From the NCBI RefSeq assembly GCF_000766795.1, contig NZ_JPDS01000002.1, positions 811,001 through 875,000 on the forward strand: a stretch of DNA of 64,000 bases, given 5' to 3'. Positions within the stretch are counted from its first letter, which is position 1. Each line of letters starts with the position of its first letter. The notes under the pieces are model-generated. The model was not told where the DNA came from, ran no database searches, and worked only from the letters and a program-made list of their open reading frames with translations. Of this stretch, positions 8,229 to 17,495 are shown piece after piece. The DNA comes from Polaribacter sp. Hel1_85. Its GTDB lineage: Bacteria > Bacteroidota > Bacteroidia > Flavobacteriales > Flavobacteriaceae. A program made the position numbers and the translations under genes.

Positions 8229-9281
8229 ATGAAAAACTATATATATATATTATTTACTCTGGTAATGCTTCTCCAAATCAATCCTGTTTTATCACAAGGT
8301 TGTGAAGGTGATGATCCAGTTGGTAATGATTCCATAAATACTCCAAACGTTAAAATATTTGGATACATACAATCTCAATTTGATTATAATTTTACTGATG
8401 GAGATCAAGCAAATACTTTTAAATTTAAAAGAGCCAGAATTGGTGCTTTGGGTAAAATAAGTGATCATTTCTCATACTATTTCATGTTAGAAACTAGTCC
8501 GTTTATTGGAAGTTCTGGAGATGCTTATCTTATGGATGCATTTATTACCTACTCTAAATACAATTGGGCTAAAATGTCTGTAGGTTCTTTTAAACAACCA
8601 TTTAGTTTAGAAGTTGCAACAGCTTGTCATTCATTAACAACTATAGATAGAGCTATTGTGGCAGACCAATTGGTTGCTCCACAAAGAGACTTTGGGTTTA
8701 TGGTTTTAGGCGGAAATAAATACACTAAATTTAATTATTGGATTGCTTTAATGAATGGAACAGGTTTAGGACAAGCAGATGGTAATACAAAAAAAGATAT
8801 TGTTGCCAGAGCTACTTATAAACTTACTAATTACTTAACAATTGGTAGTAGTTTTAGACATGGGTATCCAATACCAAATAATAATGATGATAGTAGAACT
8901 ACTTATGGTGGGGAATTTGTTGTGAAATTAGATAAGTTAGAAGTACAAGGTGAGTATATTTATGACGAAGGTGCTTACTTTTTAGGAACAAGTGGTGGTT
9001 GTGGTGCAACTCCGGTTGCGCTTGGTGAAAAAAGAGATGGAGCTTACATTATGGCTGCTTACAATATAGATGAAAAATTACAACCTGTTTTTAAATACGA
9101 GTTTTTTGATCCAGATATAGATCGTAAAGATGATGGTACTTATCAAGAAAGAATGACACTTGGTGTTAATTATTTCTTTAACCAAAAAGTAAGGCTTCAA
9201 CTAAACTACCAAAGCAACATTCAAACTGTTGTTAATGTTAAAGACGACGCTTTATTAGCTCAAATGCAAATAAGATTCTAA
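8229..9281 (+). CDS. Outer-membrane porin of the OprO/OprP type
   Basis: This 350-aa protein has a signal peptide (to about residue 22) and a beta-barrel pattern of alternating residues: an N-terminal KIFGYIQSQFDYNF strand, FKFKRARIGALGKISDHFSYYFMLE, and a terminal strand ending in MQIRF. This is the phosphate-selective porin-like family (OprO/OprP). Within a rhodanese operon it may conduct an anionic sulfur species; that is inference from context. A strong hairpin terminator follows 43 bp after its stop. Confidence 0.8.
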   Translation: MKNYIYILFTLVMLLQINPVLSQGCEGDDPVGNDSINTPNVKIFGYIQSQFDYNFTDGDQANTFKFKRARIGALGKISDHFSYYFMLETSPFIGSSGDAYLMDAFITYSKYNWAKMSVGSFKQPFSLEVATACHSLTTIDRAIVADQLVAPQRDFGFMVLGGNKYTKFNYWIALMNGTGLGQADGNTKKDIVARATYKLTNYLTIGSSFRHGYPIPNNNDDSRTTYGGEFVVKLDKLEVQGEYIYDEGAYFLGTSGGCGATPVALGEKRDGAYIMAAYNIDEKLQPVFKYEFFDPDIDRKDDGTYQERMTLGVNYFFNQKVRLQLNYQSNIQTVVNVKDDALLAQMQIRF

Positions 9282-9324
9282 TTTAATAATTGCAAAAGAA
9301 ATGAGTTAACCTTAATTTAAACTT

Positions 9325-9354
9325 AAAACCCTCTGTAAAAAATCAGAGGGTTTT
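9325..9354 (+). terminator. Rho-independent terminator of the rhodanese/porin operon
   Basis: CCCTCTG (9329-9335) pairs with CAGAGGG (9344-9350) across an 8-nt loop and is followed by TTTT. AAAA lies on the 5' side, so the stem extends to 11 bp. Confidence 0.9.
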
Positions 9355-9395
9355 CTTATATAATTCAGTATCTTTATTACATCAATTAAACTAAC

Positions 9396-10058
9396 GTGAA
9401 CAACCAAGAGATTATACTTAGAGAAAAATTAAGCGATTATTATTCTAATGTTTTTGAAGAAAAATTAATCGATGAAATAATAAATGTAGGCCATTTTGAT
9501 AAAATTAAAAGTGGTGAGCTTTTAATTGATATTGGAGAAGATATGACACATATTCCTTTAATATTAGATGGTGCTGTAAAAATTATTAGAAAAGAAAAAG
9601 AAGGTGAAGAATTTGTACTTTATTATTTAGAGCCTGGTCATACTTGTGCTATTTCGTTTGTGAATTGTATCAACAAGAAAAAAAGCATTTTTAAAGGTGT
9701 TGTAGAAAGAGATATGGAAGCAATTTTTATTCCTGTAGACCATATAGATGAGTGGTTAATAAAACATAAGTCTTGGCGTCATTTTATTATAGATAGTTAC
9801 CATTTTAGGTTGATTGAAATGGTAGAATCTATAGATAGTTTAGCTTTCTTAAAAATGAATCAGCGTGTACTAAAATACCTAACAGATAAAGTTAAAATTA
9901 ATAACAATAATATTGATCTTGAAATTACACATCAAGAAATTGCTACTGATTTAAATACCTCTAGAGTTGTTGTTACAAGACTTATAAAGCAATTACATGA
10001 TGAAGGAAAAATTCATTCAACCAGAAACTATATTAAAGTTTTAGAGTTGTTTGAATAG
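9396..10058 (+). CDS. Crp/Fnr-family transcriptional regulator (copy 2)
   Basis: This 220-aa protein starts at GTG 9396; no in-frame ATG precedes it after the terminator. It has a cNMP-type barrel (residues ~25-125) and a C-terminal HTH (THQEIATDLNTSRVVVTRL, about residues 176-195). It is a paralogue of the regulator at 5171-5824 with collinear motifs and the same Cys84/Cys91 pair. It has its own transcription unit because a terminator separates it from the porin gene. The closest role is control of the surrounding sulfur genes. The effector is unknown. Confidence 0.9.
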   Translation: MNNQEIILREKLSDYYSNVFEEKLIDEIINVGHFDKIKSGELLIDIGEDMTHIPLILDGAVKIIRKEKEGEEFVLYYLEPGHTCAISFVNCINKKKSIFKGVVERDMEAIFIPVDHIDEWLIKHKSWRHFIIDSYHFRLIEMVESIDSLAFLKMNQRVLKYLTDKVKINNNNIDLEITHQEIATDLNTSRVVVTRLIKQLHDEGKIHSTRNYIKVLELFE

Positions 10059-10100
10059 CTATTTTTCTAATTAAGCTCAAATTTACATTTAAAGCAACCT

Positions 10101-11534
10101 TTATTTAACCAAAATACTCTTTTTAAAACTACTTTTTGGAGCTTCGCATAAAGAACATTCATAATTCTCTGGAAGTTCGTTAAAAAGCGTTTTTGGAGGA
10201 ATGTTTTGAGTAATATCTCCAAAAGCTTCATCATAAATTGTTAAACAATCAGAACATTGATACACTTCTAATTCTGTAATTTCTTTTTGTACTTCAACTT
10301 CATTTTCATCCTCTTTTTCGCTTCCTAATTGCTCAAAATATAACTGACTTAACTCCATCAATAAACCAGGTAATTCTACTTTATCCACATCTTGAACATG
10401 CATAATGTATTTCCTTGTATTTGGATCAAAATTTTTGGCATAAAAAAGATTGTACGTATCTCTTGTTTGAAAGTTTCCAATCATTTCTGGTTGCATATTT
10501 TTTTCAACAACAATTGATGTAAAAAAATAAGAAGATTTTTTGTAATCTGTAATTCCGAATGTTAAACCATAAGTACTTATATCATTCTGATCGAAATTAG
10601 AAACCAAATATTTCTTTAGATTTAAAGCATCCTTATTTGCAACAGGAATGTGCCAATTTAACTCTAACATTGAGTGACGTACATTTATTCCTCTTTTTCC
10701 TAAGAATTTTTCCCAAACTAATTTCGATTCTTTCGGAATCCCTTTTACAATAAAAGATTTCCAAGGAGTAATTGATATTTTACCAATTTTGTTTTCAAAA
10801 CATAATTCGCACATCTCTTTTAAGAAAGAAATATCATATTTATTATTTCTCCAATACAATCCTAACCAATATTTATCAACTCCTATTTTATTCATTCCTT
10901 CAAAATAAGGAAAAGGATAAAAAGGAACTTCTAATGGTTTATCTACAGTTCTATTATTAGTGTCTACTGCATCACTAACTAAATCAAAAATCATTTCAAT
11001 AGTTTCTGGTTCTTCTTGTAGAATGTTTTCAATAGCAGTTTCAATTTTGTCTAAATCCCAACTGTAAATTAATGCAGGATACATTTCTGTTTTTTTCCAA
11101 TCTGGAAGTCTCACATACAAATACCAATAATCTTCATGTTCTGAAGCAATGAAATTTATATTTCCAGTAAACAAGGGGACTAAACGTTGTTTTGGATCTA
11201 TTAAATTGATTTTTAACTTTGATTTTGAGCGAAATTGCTCTAAAAGATACAGGTATCTATCTCCTGTTAACCAAGAAGTACTTGGAAAAATATCTGCACA
11301 AACATAAGAAGAAACAATGTTTTCTACACCAATTTCATCAGCTTCAACAATTTTTAATTTATCAAACTGAACCAACTCTTCTTTTTTTGCTTTTTTAGGT
11401 AATAATATATCTTGTCTAGAGCCAAAAGAGATGGTTTTTAAGCCTAAACTTTCTACAGACTCGCAAATGTATTTTAGCTCTCCTGGAGATAAAACCCCGC
11501 CTTTTACGATTAACCTATTTAACTGTTTGTTCAT
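10101..11534 (-). CDS. Nitrite/sulfite reductase half-domain protein with C-terminal rubredoxin
   Basis: This 477-aa protein begins with a nitrite/sulfite reductase ferredoxin-like half-domain (residues ~1-60, RLIVKGGVLSPGELKYICE) and carries further reductase-like segments. It ends in a rubredoxin (last ~50 residues: YQCSDC...YECSLCEAPKSSF, two CxxC pairs around one iron). The C-x5-C...C-x3-C ligand set for sirohaem/4Fe-4S is absent, so it is unlikely to reduce nitrite itself. It overlaps the nitrate reductase gene by 4 bp (ATGA), which suggests an electron-transfer or assembly partner. Confidence 0.8.
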   Translation of the reverse strand: MNKQLNRLIVKGGVLSPGELKYICESVESLGLKTISFGSRQDILLPKKAKKEELVQFDKLKIVEADEIGVENIVSSYVCADIFPSTSWLTGDRYLYLLEQFRSKSKLKINLIDPKQRLVPLFTGNINFIASEHEDYWYLYVRLPDWKKTEMYPALIYSWDLDKIETAIENILQEEPETIEMIFDLVSDAVDTNNRTVDKPLEVPFYPFPYFEGMNKIGVDKYWLGLYWRNNKYDISFLKEMCELCFENKIGKISITPWKSFIVKGIPKESKLVWEKFLGKRGINVRHSMLELNWHIPVANKDALNLKKYLVSNFDQNDISTYGLTFGITDYKKSSYFFTSIVVEKNMQPEMIGNFQTRDTYNLFYAKNFDPNTRKYIMHVQDVDKVELPGLLMELSQLYFEQLGSEKEDENEVEVQKEITELEVYQCSDCLTIYDEAFGDITQNIPPKTLFNELPENYECSLCEAPKSSFKKSILVK

Positions 11535-14500
11535 GCTCCTACCTTTGCGTTATTCAATATTTCTCTTACTTCCGTTTTACAACTTCCACAACCTAAACCT
11601 GCACCTGTTTTATTACATAATTCTGTAAAATTTGTACAACCATTAGCTATTTCTTCTTCTAGATTTCCTTCACCAACCTGACTACAAGAACAAATTAATT
11701 TCCCTAAAACTGGTTTGTCATTAGAAGCGCCTCTTAACAAAGTATTTCGTTTATCAGACATTTCTATTTTGCTTTCAATCATGGTTTTGAACTCAGCAAA
11801 CTCGTTTTTATCACCCACCAAAACAGCACCAATTAGCAAATCATCTTTTACAATACATTTCTTATAATAACGTTTAGAAATATCAGTAAAAATAACTTCT
11901 TCATAACTTGTGTCATTCTCTGGAACAGAAATTTCACCAATACTACACAGATTTAAATCGTTGAATTTTAAAATATTCATTAAAACAGATCCTTTGTAAG
12001 CTTCACTAATATCGCCAGCAATAAAATTGGCTAAAATACCTGCTTGTTCTTCTGCTGCAGAGGTAATTCCGAATAATTTATTTTCAAATTCTGCAATTTC
12101 ACCAATCGCAAAAATATCTGGGTGTGAAGATTGTAAATGTTGATTTACCTTCACTCCTCGACCACAAATAATTCCGTTATTCTTAGCAATTTCTATATTT
12201 GGTCTTGTACCAATTGCATATACAATAGCATTGGCAGTAATGTATTTTCCACTTTTTAGGTTGATGGTTAATTCACCCGTATCTTCATCATCAAAAACAG
12301 TACTTACTTCATTATCAAAATAAATTTGAATTCCTCTTTCTTGTACGTCTAACGACAATAATTTACTAGAAATTTTATCTAATTGACGTTCCATTAATCT
12401 TGATGCTCTTTGCACAATGGTAATTTTTACCTTTTTATGCTTCATAGCTGCTGCTAACTCTAAACCTAACAAACCTCCTCCAACAATTACAACATGTTGT
12501 TCTTCTGGAGGCAAACCTGTATTGTCTAAATATTTTTTAAAACGATCTGCATCATTTTTATTACGCATTGTAAATCGACCAGGTAAATCTATTTGTACAT
12601 CTTTCGGAATAAATGGTCTACTTCCTGTTGCTAAAATTAATTTATCAAAAGAGTGAACTTCTCCATTAGAATCAGTTACTGTTTTGTTTTCTTTATCAAT
12701 GGTTTCAATAATAGTTTCTGGGTGAATTTTAATATCTAATTTGTTTAATTCAGCATTTTTTATCTTTAATAATTGCTCCCAAGAAAGTTCTTCTGTAATA
12801 TATTCTGGTAATAAAACTCGGTTATAAAACAAGTTTGATTCTTTCGAAAAAACATGAATTTCATCAACCTCATTATTATCTCTATAATTCTGTAAAAAAC
12901 GAAAAGCTGCAGCTCCAGCACCAGCAATTACAATTTTCTCTTTTGCTTTTTTATATTTTGAAACAGCAACTGATGTAAATTTAAAATCTGGCTCTTTAGA
13001 AATTGGATCTATACGTGTATGTGTTAAATTATTTGCTCTATTTAAATTACTTTGCAAAACTTTACCCCAATGCATTGGCAAAAATACAACACCTTTTTTA
13101 ATAGCATCAGTAGTTTTTGCACGCACTCTAACAACACCATTTTCACTTTTTATTTCTGTAAGATCTCCATCCTTAATTCCGTTTAAATAAGCATCTACAG
13201 GATTTATTTCTAATACAGGTTTTGGGTAATGTGTTTTTAAACGAGACACTTTCCCTGTTTTGGTCATTGTGTGCCATTGATCTCTAATACGACCTGTCGT
13301 TAAAATTAAAGGAAAATCTTCATTTAATTTTACAACACTATTTTCTATTGATGATGGAAGATTAAAAATTGCTTTTTGTGATGGTGTATAAAATTTTTTA
13401 TCTTCAAAAAGACGAGATGTTCCTTTACTTCGATATTCATTTACTGGCCACTGAAAAGTACCTTCGTTTTTTAAACGCTCATAATTCAAAAAAGAAACAT
13501 CAATATTTGTTCCTTTCGTCATGGATGCATATTCATCATAAATTTCTGACGAACTATTATATTCAAAACCTCTAAATCCCATTCTTTGTGCAAAATCACA
13601 AAAAATTTCTACATCTGGTCTTGCTTCACCTGGAGCATCAATTTCTTTTGGTAAATATGATATTCTTCTTTCCGAATTCGTCATTGTTCCTTCTTTCTCT
13701 AACCATGCAGCTGCAGGTAAAACTAAATCTGCATACGTTAAAGTATCTGCTTTATGAGAAATTTCTTGCACTACAACAAACTTAGAATTAGCCATTGCTT
13801 TTTCAATTCTGTGAGAGTTTGGCATACTCACTAATGGATTTGTACTTGCAATCCAAACTGCTTTTACTTTTCCGCTGTCTAATGCATCAAATAATTCTGT
13901 TGCAGTTAATCCAGGGTTTGGAGATATTTTATCAACTCCCCAAAACTCTGCAACTTCTCTTCTATGTTCTTCGTTTTGCAAGTCTTTATGAACAGCTAAT
14001 AAATTAGCCATTCCACCAACTTCTCTACCTCCCATTGCATTTGGCTGACCTGTTAAAGAAAATGGTCCTGAACCAGGTTTACCAACTTGACCCGTAATTA
14101 AAGAAAGGTTTAAAAGTGAAACATTTTTATCTGTACCAACTATACTTTGGTTTAATCCCATTGCCCACATGCTGATAAATCCTTTAGAAGTACCAATCAT
14201 TTTTGCTGCTTTTTGAATATCTTTTTCAGAAACTCCACAGATTTTTGAAGCTTTTTTTAATGATGTTTCAAGAATTAATTTTTTATAGTCATCAAAACCT
14301 TGGGTATGTTTTTTTATAAAACCATCATCAATCCACCCTTTTTTATACAAACATCTTCCAATTGCGTTGTATAAAACAACATCAGTTCCTGGTGTTAATT
14401 GCAAGTGCAAATCTGCAAAACTGGCAGAATCTGTTTTTCGAGGATCAATTACTATGATGTTAACATCTGGGTTTTCTTCTTTGCGTTTTTCTATTCTTCT

Positions 14501-15052
14501 AAATAAAATAGGATGACACCAAGCAGGATTTGCTCCTGTTATTAAAAAACAATCTGCTAATTCTATATCTTCATACGAAACAGGCACACTATCTTCTCCA
14601 AATGTTTTTTTGTAACCAACCACTGCAGAACTCATACATAAACGTGAGTTGGTATCTATATTGTTAGTTCCTATAAACCCTTTTGTTAATTTATTGGCGA
14701 TGTAATATTCTTCTGTTAAACTCTGGCCAGAAACGTAGAATGCTACAGAATCTGGACCGTATTTTTTTATAATTGATTTAAATACGTTAGCAGCTCTATC
14801 TAAAGCTGTGTCCCAAGAAACTCTTTCTCTAGGATGAGAACGAGACCATCGCATTTCTGGATATAAAATTCTGTCTGAAGTATCATTAGCTACGTAATGT
14901 AAGTTCATTCCTTTAGAACATAAAAGCCCTTTATTTACAGGATGCTCTTTATCACCCTCAACAAAAACCTTGTTGTTAATGTCTTTTTTTACGATAATTC
15001 CACAACCAACTCCACAATAAGAGCAAGTAGTTTTAACTTCATTTTTAATCAT
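11531..15052 (-). CDS. Assimilatory nitrate reductase fused to FAD/NAD(P)-type oxidoreductase and BFD domain
   Basis: This 1173-aa protein has three parts. Residues 1 to ~690 form a bis-MGD nitrate reductase of the NasA/NapA type with an N-terminal [4Fe-4S] site (C10, C13, C17, C45). From about residue 702 a NirB/NasB-like FAD/NAD-binding oxidoreductase follows (VIAGAGAAAF, then VVIVGGGLLGLELAAAMK). Residues ~1118-1170 are a BFD-type [2Fe-2S] domain (CSCSQ...GLGCGSC). In many bacteria the reductase (NasC) is a separate polypeptide. There is no Tat signal, so it is cytoplasmic. It lies 126 bp behind the nitrate transporter gene. Confidence 0.93.
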   Translation of the reverse strand: MIKNEVKTTCSYCGVGCGIIVKKDINNKVFVEGDKEHPVNKGLLCSKGMNLHYVANDTSDRILYPEMRWSRSHPRERVSWDTALDRAANVFKSIIKKYGPDSVAFYVSGQSLTEEYYIANKLTKGFIGTNNIDTNSRLCMSSAVVGYKKTFGEDSVPVSYEDIELADCFLITGANPAWCHPILFRRIEKRKEENPDVNIIVIDPRKTDSASFADLHLQLTPGTDVVLYNAIGRCLYKKGWIDDGFIKKHTQGFDDYKKLILETSLKKASKICGVSEKDIQKAAKMIGTSKGFISMWAMGLNQSIVGTDKNVSLLNLSLITGQVGKPGSGPFSLTGQPNAMGGREVGGMANLLAVHKDLQNEEHRREVAEFWGVDKISPNPGLTATELFDALDSGKVKAVWIASTNPLVSMPNSHRIEKAMANSKFVVVQEISHKADTLTYADLVLPAAAWLEKEGTMTNSERRISYLPKEIDAPGEARPDVEIFCDFAQRMGFRGFEYNSSSEIYDEYASMTKGTNIDVSFLNYERLKNEGTFQWPVNEYRSKGTSRLFEDKKFYTPSQKAIFNLPSSIENSVVKLNEDFPLILTTGRIRDQWHTMTKTGKVSRLKTHYPKPVLEINPVDAYLNGIKDGDLTEIKSENGVVRVRAKTTDAIKKGVVFLPMHWGKVLQSNLNRANNLTHTRIDPISKEPDFKFTSVAVSKYKKAKEKIVIAGAGAAAFRFLQNYRDNNEVDEIHVFSKESNLFYNRVLLPEYITEELSWEQLLKIKNAELNKLDIKIHPETIIETIDKENKTVTDSNGEVHSFDKLILATGSRPFIPKDVQIDLPGRFTMRNKNDADRFKKYLDNTGLPPEEQHVVIVGGGLLGLELAAAMKHKKVKITIVQRASRLMERQLDKISSKLLSLDVQERGIQIYFDNEVSTVFDDEDTGELTINLKSGKYITANAIVYAIGTRPNIEIAKNNGIICGRGVKVNQHLQSSHPDIFAIGEIAEFENKLFGITSAAEEQAGILANFIAGDISEAYKGSVLMNILKFNDLNLCSIGEISVPENDTSYEEVIFTDISKRYYKKCIVKDDLLIGAVLVGDKNEFAEFKTMIESKIEMSDKRNTLLRGASNDKPVLGKLICSCSQVGEGNLEEEIANGCTNFTELCNKTGAGLGCGSCKTEVREILNNAKVGA

Positions 15053-15178
15053 TTAGACAACCATTTTATACTAAATACGACATTAAATTCTTACTAACCT
15101 AAGTTTTATTTTATTATTCTGAATACACTAAAAAAGCATACTTCGAATTTTTAAATCAACAAAAAACTACTACTAAAA

Positions 15179-16609
15179 TTAGTTTTTTACTTTTACAGGA
15201 ATTAATTCTGGATTTAAATTATCTATACTTTTTGGCGCTTCTGCTTTTTCTTCTTCTGCAGAAAATTTAATAGTTAAAGCAACAATACCCGTAACTACTA
15301 CAACAAAACCAATTAATAAATATCCACTAGAAACAGCACTAGAAGATGCTGCAGATTGTGCTGCTTTAATTACTTCTTCTCCTAAACCTTCATTAGAAAC
15401 AATGGCTGCTTTTTCTGCAACTGCAGATTTAGATTTTAGCAACATTGCTGCTAAAAATGCACCTACATTTCCTCCTGCTCCAACAATACCAGATACAGAA
15501 CCAATTGCTTTTTTATTTATAAATGGCACTACAGAAAATGTTGCTCCTTCTGCCATTTGAACACTTAAACTAAATGAAATTAATAATACAATACCTAAAA
15601 TTAAACTTGTTGCTCCAGAAAAAGAAATTAGAATAATTCCTTGTAAAGTTAAAATGAAAGATAAAAATAAAACACGACCTCTTAATCCTTTTAATTTCCC
15701 AAATTTATCACCAAAGAAACCACCTAAAGTTCTTGCAAAAATATTCATTAAAGCAAATGACAATACAATGTTACCTGCTGTTACTCTTTCTAATTGAAAC
15801 GTATTTTGAAGATAATCATCCATGGTTCCGTAAACCGTTAATTCAATTCCAAAACTTGCTGCATAAACAACAAAAAGAATCCAAACTCTATAATCTTTTA
15901 AAACCTCTAAAAAACCTATTTGATCTTTTTTAGTAACTACCATTTCTCCAGAAGCTTTTAAGTCGCTAAAGTTTCCTTTAGGAGTATCTTTTGTAAAAAA
16001 GAAATAAACAATACCCATTAAAAAACAAACAATACCTGCTATTACCATAGAGTATCTCCAAGCTTCGGCGTCAGCAACACCAAAAGCAACTACTGCACCT
16101 GCTATTAAAGGCATCCCTAATCTATTTGCTCCACCTCCTAAATTACCCCAACCTGCAGAAGTTGCATTTGCAGTTCCTACAATATTTGGCGCAAACATTA
16201 ATGAAGTATGTACTTGTGTTATTACAAATGAAGCTCCAATAAAACCAATAAACAACCTGCAAACTAAAAATTGAGTTGGTGTCTGTACTAATCCACATAA
16301 TATTACAGGAATTGCTCCTAACATTAACAACCATGTGTAACATAATCTTGGACCATATTTATCACATAATTTACCAATTAATAAACGAGCAAATACAGTA
16401 CCTGAAACTGCTAAAATAATTGAGTTCCATTTTTGATCTGGAGTTAAACCTAAATCTTTTACAACATCTGGCATAAAAGGTACAATACCAAACCATGCAA
16501 AAAAGCATAAAAAGAATGAAATTGAGGTAATCCAAAATGTACGAGTTGATACGTGTTTAAAGTTAAATAAACTTAGTTTTGTTGATTTTTCTTGTGCTAA
16601 AATTGCCAT
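15179..16609 (-). CDS. NNP-family nitrate/nitrite transporter (MFS, NarK/NasA type)
   Basis: This 476-aa major facilitator protein has about 12 TM helices and both nitrate signature motifs: SAGWGNLGGG (residues 151-160) and, in the second half, GIVGAGGNVGAF. These glycine-rich motifs and nearby arginines bind nitrate/nitrite in NarK-family proteins. It is transcribed towards the nitrate reductase gene and probably forms one unit with it. Two TACGTA-cored sites lie within 100 bp upstream of its start. Confidence 0.94.
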   Translation of the reverse strand: MAILAQEKSTKLSLFNFKHVSTRTFWITSISFFLCFFAWFGIVPFMPDVVKDLGLTPDQKWNSIILAVSGTVFARLLIGKLCDKYGPRLCYTWLLMLGAIPVILCGLVQTPTQFLVCRLFIGFIGASFVITQVHTSLMFAPNIVGTANATSAGWGNLGGGANRLGMPLIAGAVVAFGVADAEAWRYSMVIAGIVCFLMGIVYFFFTKDTPKGNFSDLKASGEMVVTKKDQIGFLEVLKDYRVWILFVVYAASFGIELTVYGTMDDYLQNTFQLERVTAGNIVLSFALMNIFARTLGGFFGDKFGKLKGLRGRVLFLSFILTLQGIILISFSGATSLILGIVLLISFSLSVQMAEGATFSVVPFINKKAIGSVSGIVGAGGNVGAFLAAMLLKSKSAVAEKAAIVSNEGLGEEVIKAAQSAASSSAVSSGYLLIGFVVVVTGIVALTIKFSAEEEKAEAPKSIDNLNPELIPVKVKN

Positions 16610-16664
16610 AATACATATTTTATAAAAACAAAACTAAGTATAAATACTTAATTTTAATGTTAAT

Positions 16665-16707
16665 AAATACGTATTTTTATAATTATTAGTAGATTAATAA
16701 TTACGTA
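16665..16707 (-). promoter_or_regulatory. Two TACGTA-cored sites upstream of the nitrate transporter
   Basis: AAATACGTATTT (16665-16676) is a perfect 12-bp palindrome, and a second TACGTA core lies at 16702-16707 in ATTACGTATT. The same core recurs upstream of the response-regulator and nirB genes, which marks a likely shared operator of the nitrate locus. Confidence 0.5.
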
Positions 16708-16780
16708 TTAGTGATTTTAAGAATATGCTAAAATTGAGGTTTAAAATTATAAAAATAGAAAACTAAAATTTTAGAAACAC

Positions 16781-17440
16781 TTATATTAATCGATATTCTT
16801 TTGCTTTATTAGTTAATTCTTGAAGATTTTTAGCTTCTAGTTTTTTCATTAAGTTAAAACGATGTACTTCTGCAGTACGCTTGCTTATAGATAATTCTTC
16901 AGCAATATCTTTATTGTTTTTTAACTCTAAAACTAAAGCCAAAATTTGTTTTTCTCTCTTTGTTAATTGAAAAGGAAGTTCTTTAATTACTGTTTTAGAT
17001 TCTTCAGCCTTGGTTGTATTTCCATTCACAAAATTATTCATAATAATTGAAGAAACATCTCCAGTAAAATACTTACCTCCAGCAGCAACTTTATTTACAG
17101 CTTTTAAAAACTCTTCTTTACTTGCTCCTTTTAATAAATAACCATCTGCTCCTGCTTGTATAGATTTTACTACGTATTCTTCTGAATCATGCATAGAAAG
17201 CATTAATGTTTTTACATCCATTTTACGTCTATTAATTTCAGCAACTGCGTCAATTCCATTCATTTCTGGCATACGAATATCAATAATTAAAACATGAGGT
17301 TTATTTTTAGATATTACCTCTAAAGCTTCTTTTCCATTAGAAGCTTCATCTATAACCATAATTCCTGTTTGATCTTCTAAAAGTGCTTTGATTCCATCTC
17401 TCACTAAAACATGGTCATCTGCTAAAACTACATTAATCAT
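16781..17440 (-). CDS. NarL-type (LuxR-HTH) response regulator
   Basis: This 219-aa protein has a receiver domain (residues 1-120, acidic D8/D9, phospho-acceptor D54 in VLIIDIRMPEMNG, late Lys in YLLKGAS) and a C-terminal LuxR/NarL helix-turn-helix (residues ~155-215, LTKREKQILALV...SKRTAEVHRFNLMKKL). It lies 55 bp downstream of the NarX-like kinase gene. It probably activates nirBD and the transporter/nitrate reductase genes when nitrate is sensed. Paired TACGTA cores lie in its own upstream gap, so autoregulation is possible. Confidence 0.92.
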   Translation of the reverse strand: MINVVLADDHVLVRDGIKALLEDQTGIMVIDEASNGKEALEVISKNKPHVLIIDIRMPEMNGIDAVAEINRRKMDVKTLMLSMHDSEEYVVKSIQAGADGYLLKGASKEEFLKAVNKVAAGGKYFTGDVSSIIMNNFVNGNTTKAEESKTVIKELPFQLTKREKQILALVLELKNNKDIAEELSISKRTAEVHRFNLMKKLEAKNLQELTNKAKEYRLI

Positions 17441-17456
17441 AACTGTAAATAATTTA

Positions 17457-17493
17457 TACGTACAAAAATAAGAAATTTAAGTAAAACTACGTA
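17457..17493 (-). promoter_or_regulatory. Pair of TACGTA cores between kinase and regulator genes
   Basis: TACGTA occurs at 17457-17462 and 17488-17493, 31 bp apart (about three helical turns), in the 55-bp gap upstream of the response regulator. NarL/LuxR-type regulators often bind TAC-starting half-sites, so a role in regulation by this system is a reasonable guess. Confidence 0.45.
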
Positions 17494-17495
17494 TT

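Noticed and set aside
10101..11534. Catalytic nitrite or sulfite reductase
   Set aside because: The four sirohaem/4Fe-4S ligand cysteines are missing; only half-domain and rubredoxin sequences are present.
13369..14007. Three + strand ORFs inside the nitrate reductase gene
   Set aside because: Leu/Phe-rich shadow frames of an AT-rich gene on the other strand with no family signature.
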